DNA of 41,131 bases from IMG/VR virus record IMGVR_UViG_3300030107_005890, positions 1 through 41,131 of that record. One strand, 5' to 3'. The position numbers and the translations under genes were made by a program. Position 1 is the first letter of the stretch. Each line of letters starts with the position of its first letter. The notes beneath the pieces were generated by a model that was not told the DNA's origin, ran no database searches, and was given only the letters and a program-made list of their open reading frames with translations. Below are positions 1-11,885 of the stretch, piece after piece. This DNA comes from a virus.

Positions 1-3000
1 TGGTCTGGAATTAGATTCATAGATAAATCTATTGGCATTACTATCTATTGTTGCAGGAATAATAATATTATCAGTTGTAGAATCTAATGCATGGAAATAG
101 TAACTATCCTGTTCTACATCCTTTGTTCTATCCTGTCCTTTATTTTCAAGATAACCTAATACAGCAAAGTGTCTAATTGGACTTTCATTTTCATAATATC
201 CTCGGAACCAACCATAGACACCTTTACCAATGTCTCTAATATACTCTGCAGCAGATGCTGTATCAGTTTCATTGGAATTTACACGAACTTCGATCCAATC
301 AGCATTTGAAGAATCAACAATATCAAGTTTCTTACTCCAGACTCCATCTGATGTTGCTTCGTCTGTAGTTGGAACTGCTTTACTTAAAGCATTAGATAAA
401 CTACTACCAGCAGAATTAAATGTATGAGTAGTAGTGTTTGTTGAACCACCCCCATCAGCACCTTGAGCATTATTTGGAAGAACCTGAACATTAAATGTAT
501 TAGTCGTTTTACCATAAACAGTTAACCAATTATTAAAACCTGGATCAGCCTTACCTTGATTATCACTACCATATATCTTATCGCCAGTTGATCGTGGATA
601 AGTTTTAACACCATCACCAGCACCACAAGTAAATGCCAATGAATTTGCTTTAATCATAACTCTATCACCATCATTTAATCCATGCCCATTAGCAGTGATT
701 GTTAGTCTACCATTAGAAGGATCATATGCAGCACTACCAATATCCATATAACCAGCAGTTCCACTAGTTTGCCATGTCCTGTCAACAAAAGAAGTATCAT
801 TAGAATCCATCATAGGATCAGTTGAACGAGGATAATTATGCGTAGTAGCATTATCATCCAATGAGCAAGTAAATGCAAATGACTCTTTCTTAAGTCTAAT
901 TACATCTGTTCCAGCAGTTAATCCATGACCAGTAATTCCAATTTTTAATCTACCAGTAGCAGAATTATATGATGTATTTGCTGATGTAACATTCTTCAAA
1001 GCTGAACCATCATCAGTAGTAACATTTCCAGTAACTGCTCCACCTGTATAGGTATGAGATCCAACATAAGTTACTAGAGGAAGTTTTACTTTAACTGGTT
1101 TACCTCTTTTTCCAAGATTATAATTACCATCTTTAGAGAATGGATTTGCTTCGATAGTAACAGAAGAAGCATCACCTTCACTAGTTGTTGTTACTATTGA
1201 GTCTGTTTGGAAAATAGGAGTCTTGACAAAATCAAGTTGAATAACCTTAGGACCATTAGAACCAGTAGAAAGTCTAGTTGGATACACCTGAGTTCTATTT
1301 CTCACTGTTCTACCAGTGCTACTTTGAATGAAATCTCTACATTTAAGTCCAATAACTGGTGTTTTACGATCAGCAATAATATAAATCGTTTGAGATCCAC
1401 CAATAGTATTAATTGATTTGTTTAAGTATAATTTGTGAGTAGTACCTCTTTCAATAGAATCAATCTTAATATTTTGATCTAATGGATCTGCAGTAATAAT
1501 CTTTGATCCAATATAGAATGAACTTCCAACACCTGCAGCTGCTCCAATTTCAATATAAGGATCCACAGTAGCTGATCCAGCATTAGTTAATGATATTGCA
1601 CTATTTGAACCAGATGGACTACCAGTGGTATATGATCGTTTTGATCCATATACGTCCACATTTGTAGGAGTAGCATGACTGAACAATTTAACAGTTCCTC
1701 TATCTCCACCATCAATGTAATATGAAGCACCATACTTAACTATATTTTCAGAATATGATTCATTTCCAAGAGCATCAGTGAATTGAACAAGTCTATTTAC
1801 AGTATCGTAACCATAACTCTTGCTTGGACCACCTCCACCATATGCCATATATGTAATAGGTAGCGTCGCATTGCCCAAGGAAGACACCTTAAGTTGGTTA
1901 GATGCCCTGAGATGGTGAACACGCACCCAACGTGCCTCTCCGTTGCTTACAGGGACGTATGCAAGGAATAAAGCACCAACAGCACCATACCATGAGAATT
2001 CAATCTTATACATGGTAACCTTGTCAAATTCAAGATCCCAAATACTAATATCTTCTGCTGCTTCACCAGTGCTAGTATCAAGAACTGCATCACCAGCTCT
2101 TCTTGTATCTACAACATCACTATATTTTAATAAATCTGTTTTACCATCCAATCTATCACCACTAAATCTAGAACGTGGAACACGATATTCATACACATTC
2201 CAATAATCCATAGCAACGTTCTGATTAATCCAATTATCATAAAACTCATTTACGTTATCAATTTGAGTTTTTAAATCAGCAGCAGTTATTGTATTTGATG
2301 TGTCAATATAACCTTCCTGAGATGTGCCAACAGTATACATGTATGGGAACATTCCTGTTCCTGCACTTTCTGCTGCTTCCTTATTAGTTCTTAATGAAGT
2401 ATACTTTGTAAGTCCACTATTAATCTTAGTTGAATCAACAGGTTGAACAAAAGGAACAGGAGTAATTAATTGATGTGGAGCATCTATTGCAGAAGCTGTA
2501 TAATCACTACCAGTAAGAGATTGATTATCTTTATTAACATCCAGAAGTTTTATTGTACAAATTCCAGTACTAAATCTTTCATCATAAACAACCTCTCGAA
2601 CTCGATAAATTCCTTTATCTTCCAGACCATTAATAGCAGAAGCATTTGTAGTTTTTGAATATCTTACATATTGATCATTTGTAAGACCTATACAAATTCC
2701 TCTCATTCCAGCAGTAGTGAAATAATTTGTTGGAACAGTAGAAACACCAGCATTAACAGTAAATGACTTACTATTATTAACTTTAACAACATTAAAACCA
2801 GTATTTCTATTAGGATAATCTTTGATAAGTATCAAAGCACCATCAGTTGCACTTACAAATGTATGTGCAGTTGTATTAGTAGAAGCAGCTCCACCTGGAG
2901 GTAGAACCAAAAGATCTATGGTTTTATCGGTAGAATTCTTATTTTCAATTACTAGTGTGTTATTGTATGCAGGGTCAGGTCCACCACCAGCATTACCATC

Positions 3001-4305
3001 TCCCTGTTGACGAGGATAAGTCTTATTTCCACCACTACCATGAGTACATGAGAATGTTATGGAATTTGCCTGTATCATTACCAAATCACCGTTTGATAAT
3101 TTATCAAATGTTCCTGCTCCTGTTATAGGATCAGAAACTTTAATTCTAATACGACCAGTTGCTAAAGCTCCTCCAGATCTTATAGTAGAAGGTAAACTAC
3201 TTGCAGCCATATTAGAGTTAGTAGGATTATATCCAGCTTCAGTAATATTACAATAACTATACTCACAAGTCATACCAATACCTGCAAGAGTCAAATACTT
3301 ACCTACATTATATCCATGATCTTCAGAAGTGGTTATATCCATTAAACCACTTGATATATTATAAGTTGCATTAGTAATTGTTCTACCTAATCCAACAACA
3401 GTAATTGAATCTGCTGATGCATCAGTCTCTGAAATTTTATTAAGTGTTTCTTCTTGAAGTAATGATGGATCATACACACCAGCATGAGTCATCATTAAAT
3501 TATCTCTTAAAACTACAAGATCACCAAATTTCTTTGGTCTTGCAGCTGTATTTTTCTTTGCAGTAGCATTACTCTCGTTTTCAGATCCCCTTATTCCTGT
3601 TGGATCTAAAGGATTTATTCTTCCATAATCCTGAGTTTGTTCACCAGTATTTGTTCCATAATCAAGTGGGTTGTCATATATAAGTGATTGCGTTCTTCTA
3701 ACTACAGAGAAATTATCTCCTGCTCCACTACCTCTTGTCTCCCAATAATATCCATCATAATTATCAAATATACCATATTTACGAACAGTAGGGTTATGAA
3801 CATTTGCACCAGTTACTGAAGTAGAGAACCCTGAAGTTTTTACACCAAATGTAGCAGCAGAAACACGACCTGGTTGATATCTAAAAAATCTTTTTGAAGT
3901 GAGAACAGCAGTTTTATCTATAGGAGCTTCCAAAAGTGCACCAGACTCTTCTGGAATATGAGTCAATCCCCATCCATATGTTCCACCAACACCAGTTGCT
4001 GCTGCTTCTTGATCTACAACAATAGAATAAGCATCTGGAGTAGAAGTCCATTCTGTGGGGTTTACATCATAAGTATTAACATCAGCAAAAATACCAAGAG
4101 CAACTTCTGATCTTGGTATACCAAGAAGTGACAGAGCAACTTCTGATTGAACCTTATTCTGTTCGGCAACAGGAATGGTTGATTGGTCGTTTGCAATAAC
4201 GACTGGAATGGATTTTTCTGCTTTTTGTTGTCCAGGAGGAACTGGAGCAGTTCTACCTACGACTACAACAGCCGAATTAGCATTTACATTAGTGTTATCT
4301 GGCAT
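1..4305 (-). CDS. Giant tail/baseplate structural protein, 3' end outside window
   Basis: The frame is open from the ATG at 4305 to the left edge (1435 codons, no stop), so the C-terminus is missing. It starts 3 nt after the stop of the 2514-residue gene, so the two are co-transcribed. The N-terminus has the phrase IPVVIANDQSTIPV, a pattern I associate with phage virion proteins. A module of about 100 residues occurs at least three times, recognisable by FTC or FSC followed by a YPR motif (coded near 2960-3140, 800-960 and 560-700). Two copies also share STNTT-HTF. No enzymatic motif was seen. By position after the hub, needle and fibre genes it is probably a baseplate or fibre protein; the exact T4 counterpart is not clear. 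Confidence 0.8.
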   Translation of the reverse strand, partial: MPDNTNVNANSAVVVVGRTAPVPPGQQKAEKSIPVVIANDQSTIPVAEQNKVQSEVALSLLGIPRSEVALGIFADVNTYDVNPTEWTSTPDAYSIVVDQEAAATGVGGTYGWGLTHIPEESGALLEAPIDKTAVLTSKRFFRYQPGRVSAATFGVKTSGFSTSVTGANVHNPTVRKYGIFDNYDGYYWETRGSGAGDNFSVVRRTQSLIYDNPLDYGTNTGEQTQDYGRINPLDPTGIRGSENESNATAKKNTAARPKKFGDLVVLRDNLMMTHAGVYDPSLLQEETLNKISETDASADSITVVGLGRTITNATYNISSGLMDITTSEDHGYNVGKYLTLAGIGMTCEYSYCNITEAGYNPTNSNMAASSLPSTIRSGGALATGRIRIKVSDPITGAGTFDKLSNGDLVMIQANSITFSCTHGSGGNKTYPRQQGDGNAGGGPDPAYNNTLVIENKNSTDKTIDLLVLPPGGAASTNTTAHTFVSATDGALILIKDYPNRNTGFNVVKVNNSKSFTVNAGVSTVPTNYFTTAGMRGICIGLTNDQYVRYSKTTNASAINGLEDKGIYRVREVVYDERFSTGICTIKLLDVNKDNQSLTGSDYTASAIDAPHQLITPVPFVQPVDSTKINSGLTKYTSLRTNKEAAESAGTGMFPYMYTVGTSQEGYIDTSNTITAADLKTQIDNVNEFYDNWINQNVAMDYWNVYEYRVPRSRFSGDRLDGKTDLLKYSDVVDTRRAGDAVLDTSTGEAAEDISIWDLEFDKVTMYKIEFSWYGAVGALFLAYVPVSNGEARWVRVHHLRASNQLKVSSLGNATLPITYMAYGGGGPSKSYGYDTVNRLVQFTDALGNESYSENIVKYGASYYIDGGDRGTVKLFSHATPTNVDVYGSKRSYTTGSPSGSNSAISLTNAGSATVDPYIEIGAAAGVGSSFYIGSKIITADPLDQNIKIDSIERGTTHKLYLNKSINTIGGSQTIYIIADRKTPVIGLKCRDFIQSSTGRTVRNRTQVYPTRLSTGSNGPKVIQLDFVKTPIFQTDSIVTTTSEGDASSVTIEANPFSKDGNYNLGKRGKPVKVKLPLVTYVGSHTYTGGAVTGNVTTDDGSALKNVTSANTSYNSATGRLKIGITGHGLTAGTDVIRLKKESFAFTCSLDDNATTHNYPRSTDPMMDSNDTSFVDRTWQTSGTAGYMDIGSAAYDPSNGRLTITANGHGLNDGDRVMIKANSLAFTCGAGDGVKTYPRSTGDKIYGSDNQGKADPGFNNWLTVYGKTTNTFNVQVLPNNAQGADGGGSTNTTTHTFNSAGSSLSNALSKAVPTTDEATSDGVWSKKLDIVDSSNADWIEVRVNSNETDTASAAEYIRDIGKGVYGWFRGYYENESPIRHFAVLGYLENKGQDRTKDVEQDSYYFHALDSTTDNIIIPATIDSNANRFIYESNSRP

Positions 4306-4308
4306 TTT

Positions 4309-7300
4309 TTAAATAACTCCGACTCTTCCTTTAGCGATTGAGAAAACATTCCTTATAGTTATATATCCACTTTCTTGTCCATTAACTGAACTAACAGTAG
4401 TTGGTGTTGGTAAATCCAACCTCAATGTTGCAGTAATAGCACCTACAGTCTTCTGACTAACAGTGCAAGCAATTCCTGTTAAATCTGGAGTAGATTCATG
4501 ATTAACTAATCTAACAATATCACCAGTAGAAAATCCAACATGATCTTCAGAACTACTCAATGTTACTGTATAGTTTGTTGCACCTGCACCAGTTTGATTA
4601 AATGCACCTGTTGTTATACCAACAGAAGTTGTAAATCCAATAGGAACTGATAGATATTCAGTAGCAATAATTGTGTATCCGAGTGCAGATGATCCTGATC
4701 CAACAAGAGTTGAACTCTTAGATAATGGTAACTTAAATTGAACATAACCAAATTGCATTCCTGTAGATGAAGTTGCCTGAGTTGTCTGATCCATCTCTAA
4801 GAAAGTATCTCCAAGAGTTTCATTAGCAGCACCCTCATTAATAATTGTTGCAATACCACAAACTATAGAAGCAGAACTCAAATCATATTCAGAACCATTT
4901 CTAATATATTGATAGACTGGAGTGAAGAAATCAGCATCAGTATCAACAGTAAGGTTGATAGAATTAAAGTCACTATCATAGATATCTGGTGATGGGATAT
5001 ACTCATCAGAAGGTCCAAGAATAATATTATTAGTAGTTGTTAACTTACCAGCTGCATATATCTTAATACCAGTTCCACAATTACGAACTATATTACCACC
5101 AGTAGAAACAACTTCTGTTGCTGATAAATCAACTGCTCCAGGATAATTTTCAAATAAACAATCATTAACTCTAAGAACTTTAGAACTAGAAGCATCTAAA
5201 GGTTGGAAAGGTTCTCTATCAGATAAACATCCATCAACAAATGTAGAATTTTCTATAGAAACTCTATTCGAATTTGCAATATATAATCCACCTCCAGGAG
5301 AATTTCTAACCTCAGTAGCTTTAACTAATGAAGATTCAACACTATTTAAATTAATAAGATAATTTGCATCCTTGACAGTAGCATCATCATAAAGAATATT
5401 ATTACTACTTGTTCCATCAATAGTAAAATTATTTAAAGTAACATCTTTACCATTAGTTACTGCAATTCCAATAAAGTTACCATCAGAAGTAGATAGAGGG
5501 AAACCAGCACTTAATTTTGCAACATTGGTTCCAGATCCAGCAAATGAAGTATCTAAAGTAATTACATTAGTAGATGTATTAATATTACTAATTTTTACTC
5601 CTGAAATCAAACTTAAATTACCAGAACCACTAATATTATTATCATAATTAACAACCATACCTACAGATAATTTACTAATATCATCAGCACTAATATTAGT
5701 AATTTGATCTGATGCACTAATATTTCCTGCAAAATTAGGAACTGCATGATCATCCAAACTATTAGAATAATATTGTTGCTTTAATATACTATTCTTACCA
5801 TTTCCAGAAATAGTAAATCCAGAAGGAATAGTAACACCTTCAGTAAGATACGTTCCACTTGGTAAGTCAAGATAATTTCCACCAGATGCAACAGTATTAT
5901 CAATTGCTTTCTTTATATTATAAGTGTTGTCATGAACAATACTACATTCACTAGTTACTCCAAATCCAACAAAAGCAGTTTTATCATCATTGAATTTATA
6001 AGCATTTCTAACATAAATGGTTCCAATACCTATCTTCACAACCTCATCAATTCCCCATCCCTTTCTATGTCCAGTAGTTGCAATAGCAGGGAAATGAATT
6101 TCATCTTCATCAAAATTATTATAAGCACCCTTAGTTGACCATGTAGTCTGATCATAGTTTCCATAATCTTTCCAAACAATATCAGTTAAAGATGATCTCA
6201 ATTCTTTAGGACCAAGAATAGCAATTAACTTAGCATCACTTATATCTGCTGTGTCATCTACATCAATATATCTTCCTGTTGATCCAGGAGCCTGAACTGT
6301 TGTTCCACTAGTATCATGAGCAACAGGTGATCTTAAAGTAATAACCTTCTGTGCTGTATTAATACTCTGAACAGTATTAATACCTGCAGAATTTGGATAC
6401 TTAGGATTAGTAGGGTCAATAATAGCAGGATATACACTCAAAGAAGAAAATCCAACAATTTCATCATTTACTTCAATACCAGTAACACTTGTCAATTTAA
6501 CTGTGCTAACACCAGTAATAACAGGATGATTTGCAGCAATTTCTATATCAAATGCTGGATTATTACCTTTAGCATCTTGACGATAGATTAATAATCCAAC
6601 ATTCGTAGAAGATCTTCGTAAAGTTAACTTGATTAAATTGTCACTATTAAAATCTTTAGGACTTGTATGACCAACCCCTGCTGGTCCAGGATTGGTTAAT
6701 CCTATCTGTGAACTAAATCCAACACTTCCTGTGTTCAGATCATATTCACTAACCCAATATCGATAAGTGAATATTGTATCAGAATAACCAACTCTTTCGA
6801 ATTGTTGTCCAGACATCGCATCAGGAGCTAAGACATTTGCTTCTGATGCACCAAAAATTTTAATAGATTCACCAACAAAGAATTTAGAAGTATTAATACC
6901 AGTAAATGCTGCTTTAGTGGTGCTACTAATACCCAAACTAGCAGTAGTACCAACACCAACATAAACAGTTGGATCATCACTAATACCTAAACTTCTAAGT
7001 TTATATGCTTCTAAATCATGAACATCCACTAATTCATAACCTGTTCCATCATCATTAACTTTTAAAACACGATTTCTTGCAAATGTTACTTCTTCATCAA
7101 CACCAATAGGTAAATCTTCTAATTCAAAAGATTCATATGCTTGTGCACGTATAGTTCCATCAATATCCAATTCGTATTGTGGATCATCTGTTCTAATACC
7201 AACATTTTGAGTATCTTCATTGACTACTAATGATGGACTAGTATCATTTCCAACTTGGAAGAATGGTTGTGTAGTAGATGTTCCTTTAAGGATCAATTTA

Positions 7301-10300
7301 ATTGCTAATATTCCATCTTCAGAAGTTGATGTAATCTTATTTGAGAAGTTAACTGGTCCTCTAAATTGAGATGGAAGAATACGATTTGGTCCACCACCAA
7401 CTACTAATGTGTTTCGAATATATACATCATCAAATACAGCAGTTAAATCATCACCACTATCTCCAAAGAAATTTTCTCTTGGTTTAATTCTTTCACCACT
7501 AAAGAAATCACCACGATCATTCATTCCAGAATAGAATACAATACCACCATTTTCTTCTTTAGCTATTGATATTAACTCATCTTCAAGAGAAATTGTCTTT
7601 TTACGTCTCTGTGGAAGAGCAGTAGAGTAGTTACCTGGACCATATCCAACATATTCAAATGTATGCCCAGATGCACGAATACTTGAGAATCTACGAACTT
7701 CTGATGGAATTACATCAAGTTTTCTTGTTACTGAATTTTTTACATGTGGAACTGTTTTAGTTCCTAAAAGACCTCTAACAACAACCAAATTACCAGCAAT
7801 AGAATCGTAAGATCTTACTCTCATAATCTCATCATCAATTTGTAAATAAGAACCAGTGGTAAATCCAACCGTGCCGATACCTAAAGTCAAAGTTGTTGCT
7901 GTATCATTAATTGGAGAAGAAGTGGTTGTTCCAATTCCAACACTGAGAGGAATTAAATTACCAGCAATCTTTTCAATACCCAATAAGTTATCTTGACCAA
8001 ATGCACCTAATCCATACTTATAAACTTCTGCAGAAGTTAAAGCAGAAGTGGCAGTAGTAATTCCATAATTTGGTAAAACTGTAAATGAAGTTAATCCAAC
8101 TGTTTCTTGTATGATAAAGTCCGAATTAAATACAGTTGCTGCTGTTCCAGTCACACCATTTATTTTAATTCTATTTCCCATAGATAAACCATGAGATTCA
8201 CCTGTAACTATTGTAGTTATTCCAGAAAGTGTGGTATTTGCAACACCAATTATCTCTGAAACCGAAACAACTTTATCTGTAGGATAGAAAATACCAGTAG
8301 GTGATGTAGTATAAATTCCAGGATTAGTTCCTGTAGAATATTCTACCTTTCTTCTATCTGGAACATTAGTAATTTTATATAAACCATTATATCCACTATC
8401 AATAGTATTAGTTGTAGTACCTATACCAACAACTTGTAATGCATTTCCAATAACGTTATTAATTTTCTCTACTTTTACAACACCACGTTGGCTTCCACTA
8501 CCAACTTTCATTGTACTTCCAACACTATATGCACCACCACCATCAAGTATGGTAACACCAGTAATAGAACCACTTCCATTAACTTTAATGTTTACTGTTC
8601 CATCAGCAGCACCTGTTGAAACTTCATTTATCAAAGGAACAGCATAAATTGTTGTTGAAACACCAGCATAACCAGTACTAGCATCTTCAATAGAAAGTTC
8701 AGCAATTGAATTTAAATTGTGATTTTTTTCACTATAAACTGTTGATATACCAGTTGAACCACCTTCTGCATAAGTAACTCCAAATCCAACACCAATATCC
8801 TTAATATAATTAACTATACCTTCCTTTGTAATACTGTTTAAAGGACTACTTACATTAACTTTACCAATTTTTTCATTTGAAGCAGCAGAAATTGTCTGAA
8901 GGGGATCATTATTTGGATTATCCTTATCAACGGTAGGATATAAATTAAAGGAATCTTGTTTGAATTTTAATTGATCAAATCCAGCATTTGTAGTTGGAGA
9001 AAGATTACCAATCAAACAAGTCAAATAATATACACCATCTTGTTGACCACTAATATATTCTTGTATTTTTTCTACTTTTTGAATAATATATGTAGTATCA
9101 TATTCATTTCTTGCAAAACTTGGTATTGTAGATCCTGATCCTACACTTCGAAGAGAATAACGATTATCAATAAATGTTCCAGCATTATTTACACCAGTGT
9201 AAGTAAATGTCTTAGTATTAGGTAAACTAGTTACTTGATAATAACCATTAAATCCTTCATTGGAAGTAGCAGCAACATTATTACTACTAGAAACATTATT
9301 AATATGAACTTTATCACCAATACTCAATCTATGAGGTTTTTCAGTATTAACTGTTATTAAAGTTCCAGCAGAACTAATTCCAGAAATTACACGAGGATTT
9401 CTATTTCCAGATCCATTATTTGAAATTGTATAATCTTCACTAACAGTTGAAGATTCCTGTAAAACATAATTACTTTCTGGTGCTTTCGCATCAACAAATG
9501 TTTTAGGAACAACATAACGTATTCTATAAGTTCTACTATCTAATTCACGACTTTCAGCTATTCTTTGAATACTTGTTACACCATTATTTTTGTCAATCTT
9601 TTCTGCGTTATCCCCACTATTAAATCCAGAATAAATTTGATTTGATACACCAGAATGACTAAGAATATACCATTGACTATTACTTTCATCCCATTGAATT
9701 GGATGTCCTGGATCTCCTGGATCTTTATCAGTAACATAACTAACAACTTCAAGAATACCGCCCAACTTATTACTAATAGTAATAGTTGTTCCTTCAATCG
9801 CAGTATTATATGATTTTGCTAATTTAATCTTATTTACTGCATTATTAACAACATAATATATTTGATCATGCTCAAGTCCATTTGGCAATACTCCATTATC
9901 AGAATAAATTCTTACAGATTCACCAGTATATAAATTATGATTCTCTGTTAATGTTATTATATCTGAAGTAATATCATTACTTCCATTAGAATCTTTATTG
10001 ACAGTAAATCTCTTAGATGAAGATGGTCCGTCTCCCGTAGGAACATCCATTAAAACTGGACTACTCCATGTAGTTAACGCTCCATCAATATTTACAGTAA
10101 GAGAAAGAATTTCATTATTTTTAGATCCTACCCTAAATCCATTAACAATATTTGTTGGTGGTGTTTCTTTATCACCTTCCTGAAGAAGATATAAATGTGA
10201 ACTAATTCCAACTGCCTTTGTCTTTACAGGATCTAAAACTCTCCAAAGAACATTAAATGGTTTATCTTGTAAATCTTGTGGTGGAATAATATGTGTAATA

Positions 10301-11853
10301 TATCCAGTATCATCACGAGGGAACGATTCTTTTCTAAATCCAGTTGATACTAAAGATCTTGATCCAAAATTAGAGTTAGAGTTTGTAATTGATTGATCAG
10401 CACCGTTCTCAGAAACAAAATGTTCTGCAAATCCAATTGCAAATGTAGAGACTGCTTGTATAACTGCATCATTTGATGCTTTAATATGATGATTTAGATA
10501 AGAATTTCTATATACTGCATCTTGATTAGTATGAAGAGGTTTATCAGTCTCTGCAACATTATCTGCAACTTTATATTGATCAGTAGATTGATCATATAAA
10601 ACAAAAGCATTATTATCTTTTTGTAACCCAATACCAGTATATTGAGCAACAACCATAGATTTAAATCCAGTTGATTTAGATCCATCAGCATGTAAACCAG
10701 ACATACCATAAACAGATCTCAATGAACAGTTGAATATGTATGGTGAAGCACCATCAACATTATCTGCTTCTACAATAACTCTTGAATTTCCAGGAGCAAC
10801 TATAAGATTATTTGGAGTTGAAGGTAACTTATATGTAAATGTTCTTTCACTAGTAATACCAGAAACTAGATATCCTCCATTATAGAATGAAGATGCTGCA
10901 ACACCAGCAATATAGATAGGATCATCTCGATTTAATCCATGTGGTTCAATTGTTGTGATCTGTGCCTCAGAACCACTACTTCTAATATCTTGAATAGAAT
11001 AATCTTTATCTTTTAATTCTCCAACTATTCTATATTCTGGATTATTTGGTTCAAAATCTGATGTGACTGGATAATCTTGAATTCTTCTAATATCACCAAC
11101 ATTATTACCATAAGCATTCATTAACTTGAAATAATACATTTCAAGATCTGTCAATTGTGTAAGAACTTCTTTGTTTACACCATCAGCATATTCAAATACA
11201 GTTAATTTATGATGTGATTTAGATGGAGATGTTTTTACACCAAAATTTCTATTATAATAAACAGCTCTATCTGCATCAAAAATACTAAATTGCCAGAAAT
11301 AACATCCACCAGTTACTCTAAAAATAGCAGATTTTGCGACATCTGCGTCAGCAGCATCAGGAACATAAAGTGGTCTAATTTTTGTTTTTCTCAAATCCAT
11401 ACCAATGATGGATGTTCCTTTCGGAACAATTACACCACCATGAACTGAATTAAACTTATACAATATATTTCCATTATTACCAATATTAAAATCGGAAGTT
11501 GAAGTTAACTCAATATTAGGACTACTAACAATTTGAGCAATTCCATCTACATCTATTTCTTGATATCTTGGATTAACACCATTTGCATCAATATAGTAAC
11601 CTGGTCTATTATCAATTAAATGTTCACCTGGATATAACAATATCGTAGTTTTGTCAAACTTATCATTTTTTGGTCCTGCCTGATATGCAAATCTTGCTGC
11701 CTCTATCAATGCTCTTTGTAGAGTAGCAAAAGGTCTTGTTAAGGAATTTCCTTTATTATCAAAACTATCTGTGGCATCTAAATCGGATGGATTAACATAA
11801 AGAATATTTCCATCAGTATTAATTAGAAAATTTTCTAACCTAGAAAGAGGCAT
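4309..11853 (-). CDS. 2514-residue tail/baseplate structural protein with C-terminal beta-helix
   Basis: This is one uninterrupted frame of 2514 residues. It contains repeated beta modules built on an HGL-x2-G-D/N-x-I-x-I phrase followed by a tyrosine/phenylalanine-rich strand (around residues 300, 640, 840 and 1220). Near residue 1568 is a fibre-like phrase (VGIRTDDPQYELDIDGT). Around residues 1985-2300 is a pectate-lyase-type right-handed beta-helix (LPSGTYLTEG, then IPSGFTISGNG and many short asparagine-rich turns). Cyanophages commonly carry such giant proteins in this place, sometimes annotated VrlC; I treat that name as tentative. The beta-helix could bind or cleave host surface polysaccharide, but no catalytic residues can be assigned. 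Both an early-type and a late-type promoter candidate precede it. Confidence 0.85.
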   Translation of the reverse strand: MPLSRLENFLINTDGNILYVNPSDLDATDSFDNKGNSLTRPFATLQRALIEAARFAYQAGPKNDKFDKTTILLYPGEHLIDNRPGYYIDANGVNPRYQEIDVDGIAQIVSSPNIELTSTSDFNIGNNGNILYKFNSVHGGVIVPKGTSIIGMDLRKTKIRPLYVPDAADADVAKSAIFRVTGGCYFWQFSIFDADRAVYYNRNFGVKTSPSKSHHKLTVFEYADGVNKEVLTQLTDLEMYYFKLMNAYGNNVGDIRRIQDYPVTSDFEPNNPEYRIVGELKDKDYSIQDIRSSGSEAQITTIEPHGLNRDDPIYIAGVAASSFYNGGYLVSGITSERTFTYKLPSTPNNLIVAPGNSRVIVEADNVDGASPYIFNCSLRSVYGMSGLHADGSKSTGFKSMVVAQYTGIGLQKDNNAFVLYDQSTDQYKVADNVAETDKPLHTNQDAVYRNSYLNHHIKASNDAVIQAVSTFAIGFAEHFVSENGADQSITNSNSNFGSRSLVSTGFRKESFPRDDTGYITHIIPPQDLQDKPFNVLWRVLDPVKTKAVGISSHLYLLQEGDKETPPTNIVNGFRVGSKNNEILSLTVNIDGALTTWSSPVLMDVPTGDGPSSSKRFTVNKDSNGSNDITSDIITLTENHNLYTGESVRIYSDNGVLPNGLEHDQIYYVVNNAVNKIKLAKSYNTAIEGTTITISNKLGGILEVVSYVTDKDPGDPGHPIQWDESNSQWYILSHSGVSNQIYSGFNSGDNAEKIDKNNGVTSIQRIAESRELDSRTYRIRYVVPKTFVDAKAPESNYVLQESSTVSEDYTISNNGSGNRNPRVISGISSAGTLITVNTEKPHRLSIGDKVHINNVSSSNNVAATSNEGFNGYYQVTSLPNTKTFTYTGVNNAGTFIDNRYSLRSVGSGSTIPSFARNEYDTTYIIQKVEKIQEYISGQQDGVYYLTCLIGNLSPTTNAGFDQLKFKQDSFNLYPTVDKDNPNNDPLQTISAASNEKIGKVNVSSPLNSITKEGIVNYIKDIGVGFGVTYAEGGSTGISTVYSEKNHNLNSIAELSIEDASTGYAGVSTTIYAVPLINEVSTGAADGTVNIKVNGSGSITGVTILDGGGAYSVGSTMKVGSGSQRGVVKVEKINNVIGNALQVVGIGTTTNTIDSGYNGLYKITNVPDRRKVEYSTGTNPGIYTTSPTGIFYPTDKVVSVSEIIGVANTTLSGITTIVTGESHGLSMGNRIKINGVTGTAATVFNSDFIIQETVGLTSFTVLPNYGITTATSALTSAEVYKYGLGAFGQDNLLGIEKIAGNLIPLSVGIGTTTSSPINDTATTLTLGIGTVGFTTGSYLQIDDEIMRVRSYDSIAGNLVVVRGLLGTKTVPHVKNSVTRKLDVIPSEVRRFSSIRASGHTFEYVGYGPGNYSTALPQRRKKTISLEDELISIAKEENGGIVFYSGMNDRGDFFSGERIKPRENFFGDSGDDLTAVFDDVYIRNTLVVGGGPNRILPSQFRGPVNFSNKITSTSEDGILAIKLILKGTSTTQPFFQVGNDTSPSLVVNEDTQNVGIRTDDPQYELDIDGTIRAQAYESFELEDLPIGVDEEVTFARNRVLKVNDDGTGYELVDVHDLEAYKLRSLGISDDPTVYVGVGTTASLGISSTTKAAFTGINTSKFFVGESIKIFGASEANVLAPDAMSGQQFERVGYSDTIFTYRYWVSEYDLNTGSVGFSSQIGLTNPGPAGVGHTSPKDFNSDNLIKLTLRRSSTNVGLLIYRQDAKGNNPAFDIEIAANHPVITGVSTVKLTSVTGIEVNDEIVGFSSLSVYPAIIDPTNPKYPNSAGINTVQSINTAQKVITLRSPVAHDTSGTTVQAPGSTGRYIDVDDTADISDAKLIAILGPKELRSSLTDIVWKDYGNYDQTTWSTKGAYNNFDEDEIHFPAIATTGHRKGWGIDEVVKIGIGTIYVRNAYKFNDDKTAFVGFGVTSECSIVHDNTYNIKKAIDNTVASGGNYLDLPSGTYLTEGVTIPSGFTISGNGKNSILKQQYYSNSLDDHAVPNFAGNISASDQITNISADDISKLSVGMVVNYDNNISGSGNLSLISGVKISNINTSTNVITLDTSFAGSGTNVAKLSAGFPLSTSDGNFIGIAVTNGKDVTLNNFTIDGTSSNNILYDDATVKDANYLINLNSVESSLVKATEVRNSPGGGLYIANSNRVSIENSTFVDGCLSDREPFQPLDASSSKVLRVNDCLFENYPGAVDLSATEVVSTGGNIVRNCGTGIKIYAAGKLTTTNNIILGPSDEYIPSPDIYDSDFNSINLTVDTDADFFTPVYQYIRNGSEYDLSSASIVCGIATIINEGAANETLGDTFLEMDQTTQATSSTGMQFGYVQFKLPLSKSSTLVGSGSSALGYTIIATEYLSVPIGFTTSVGITTGAFNQTGAGATNYTVTLSSSEDHVGFSTGDIVRLVNHESTPDLTGIACTVSQKTVGAITATLRLDLPTPTTVSSVNGQESGYITIRNVFSIAKGRVGVI

Positions 11854-11885
11854 TGTATTAACACACTAATTTTTTTCTTCTGACT

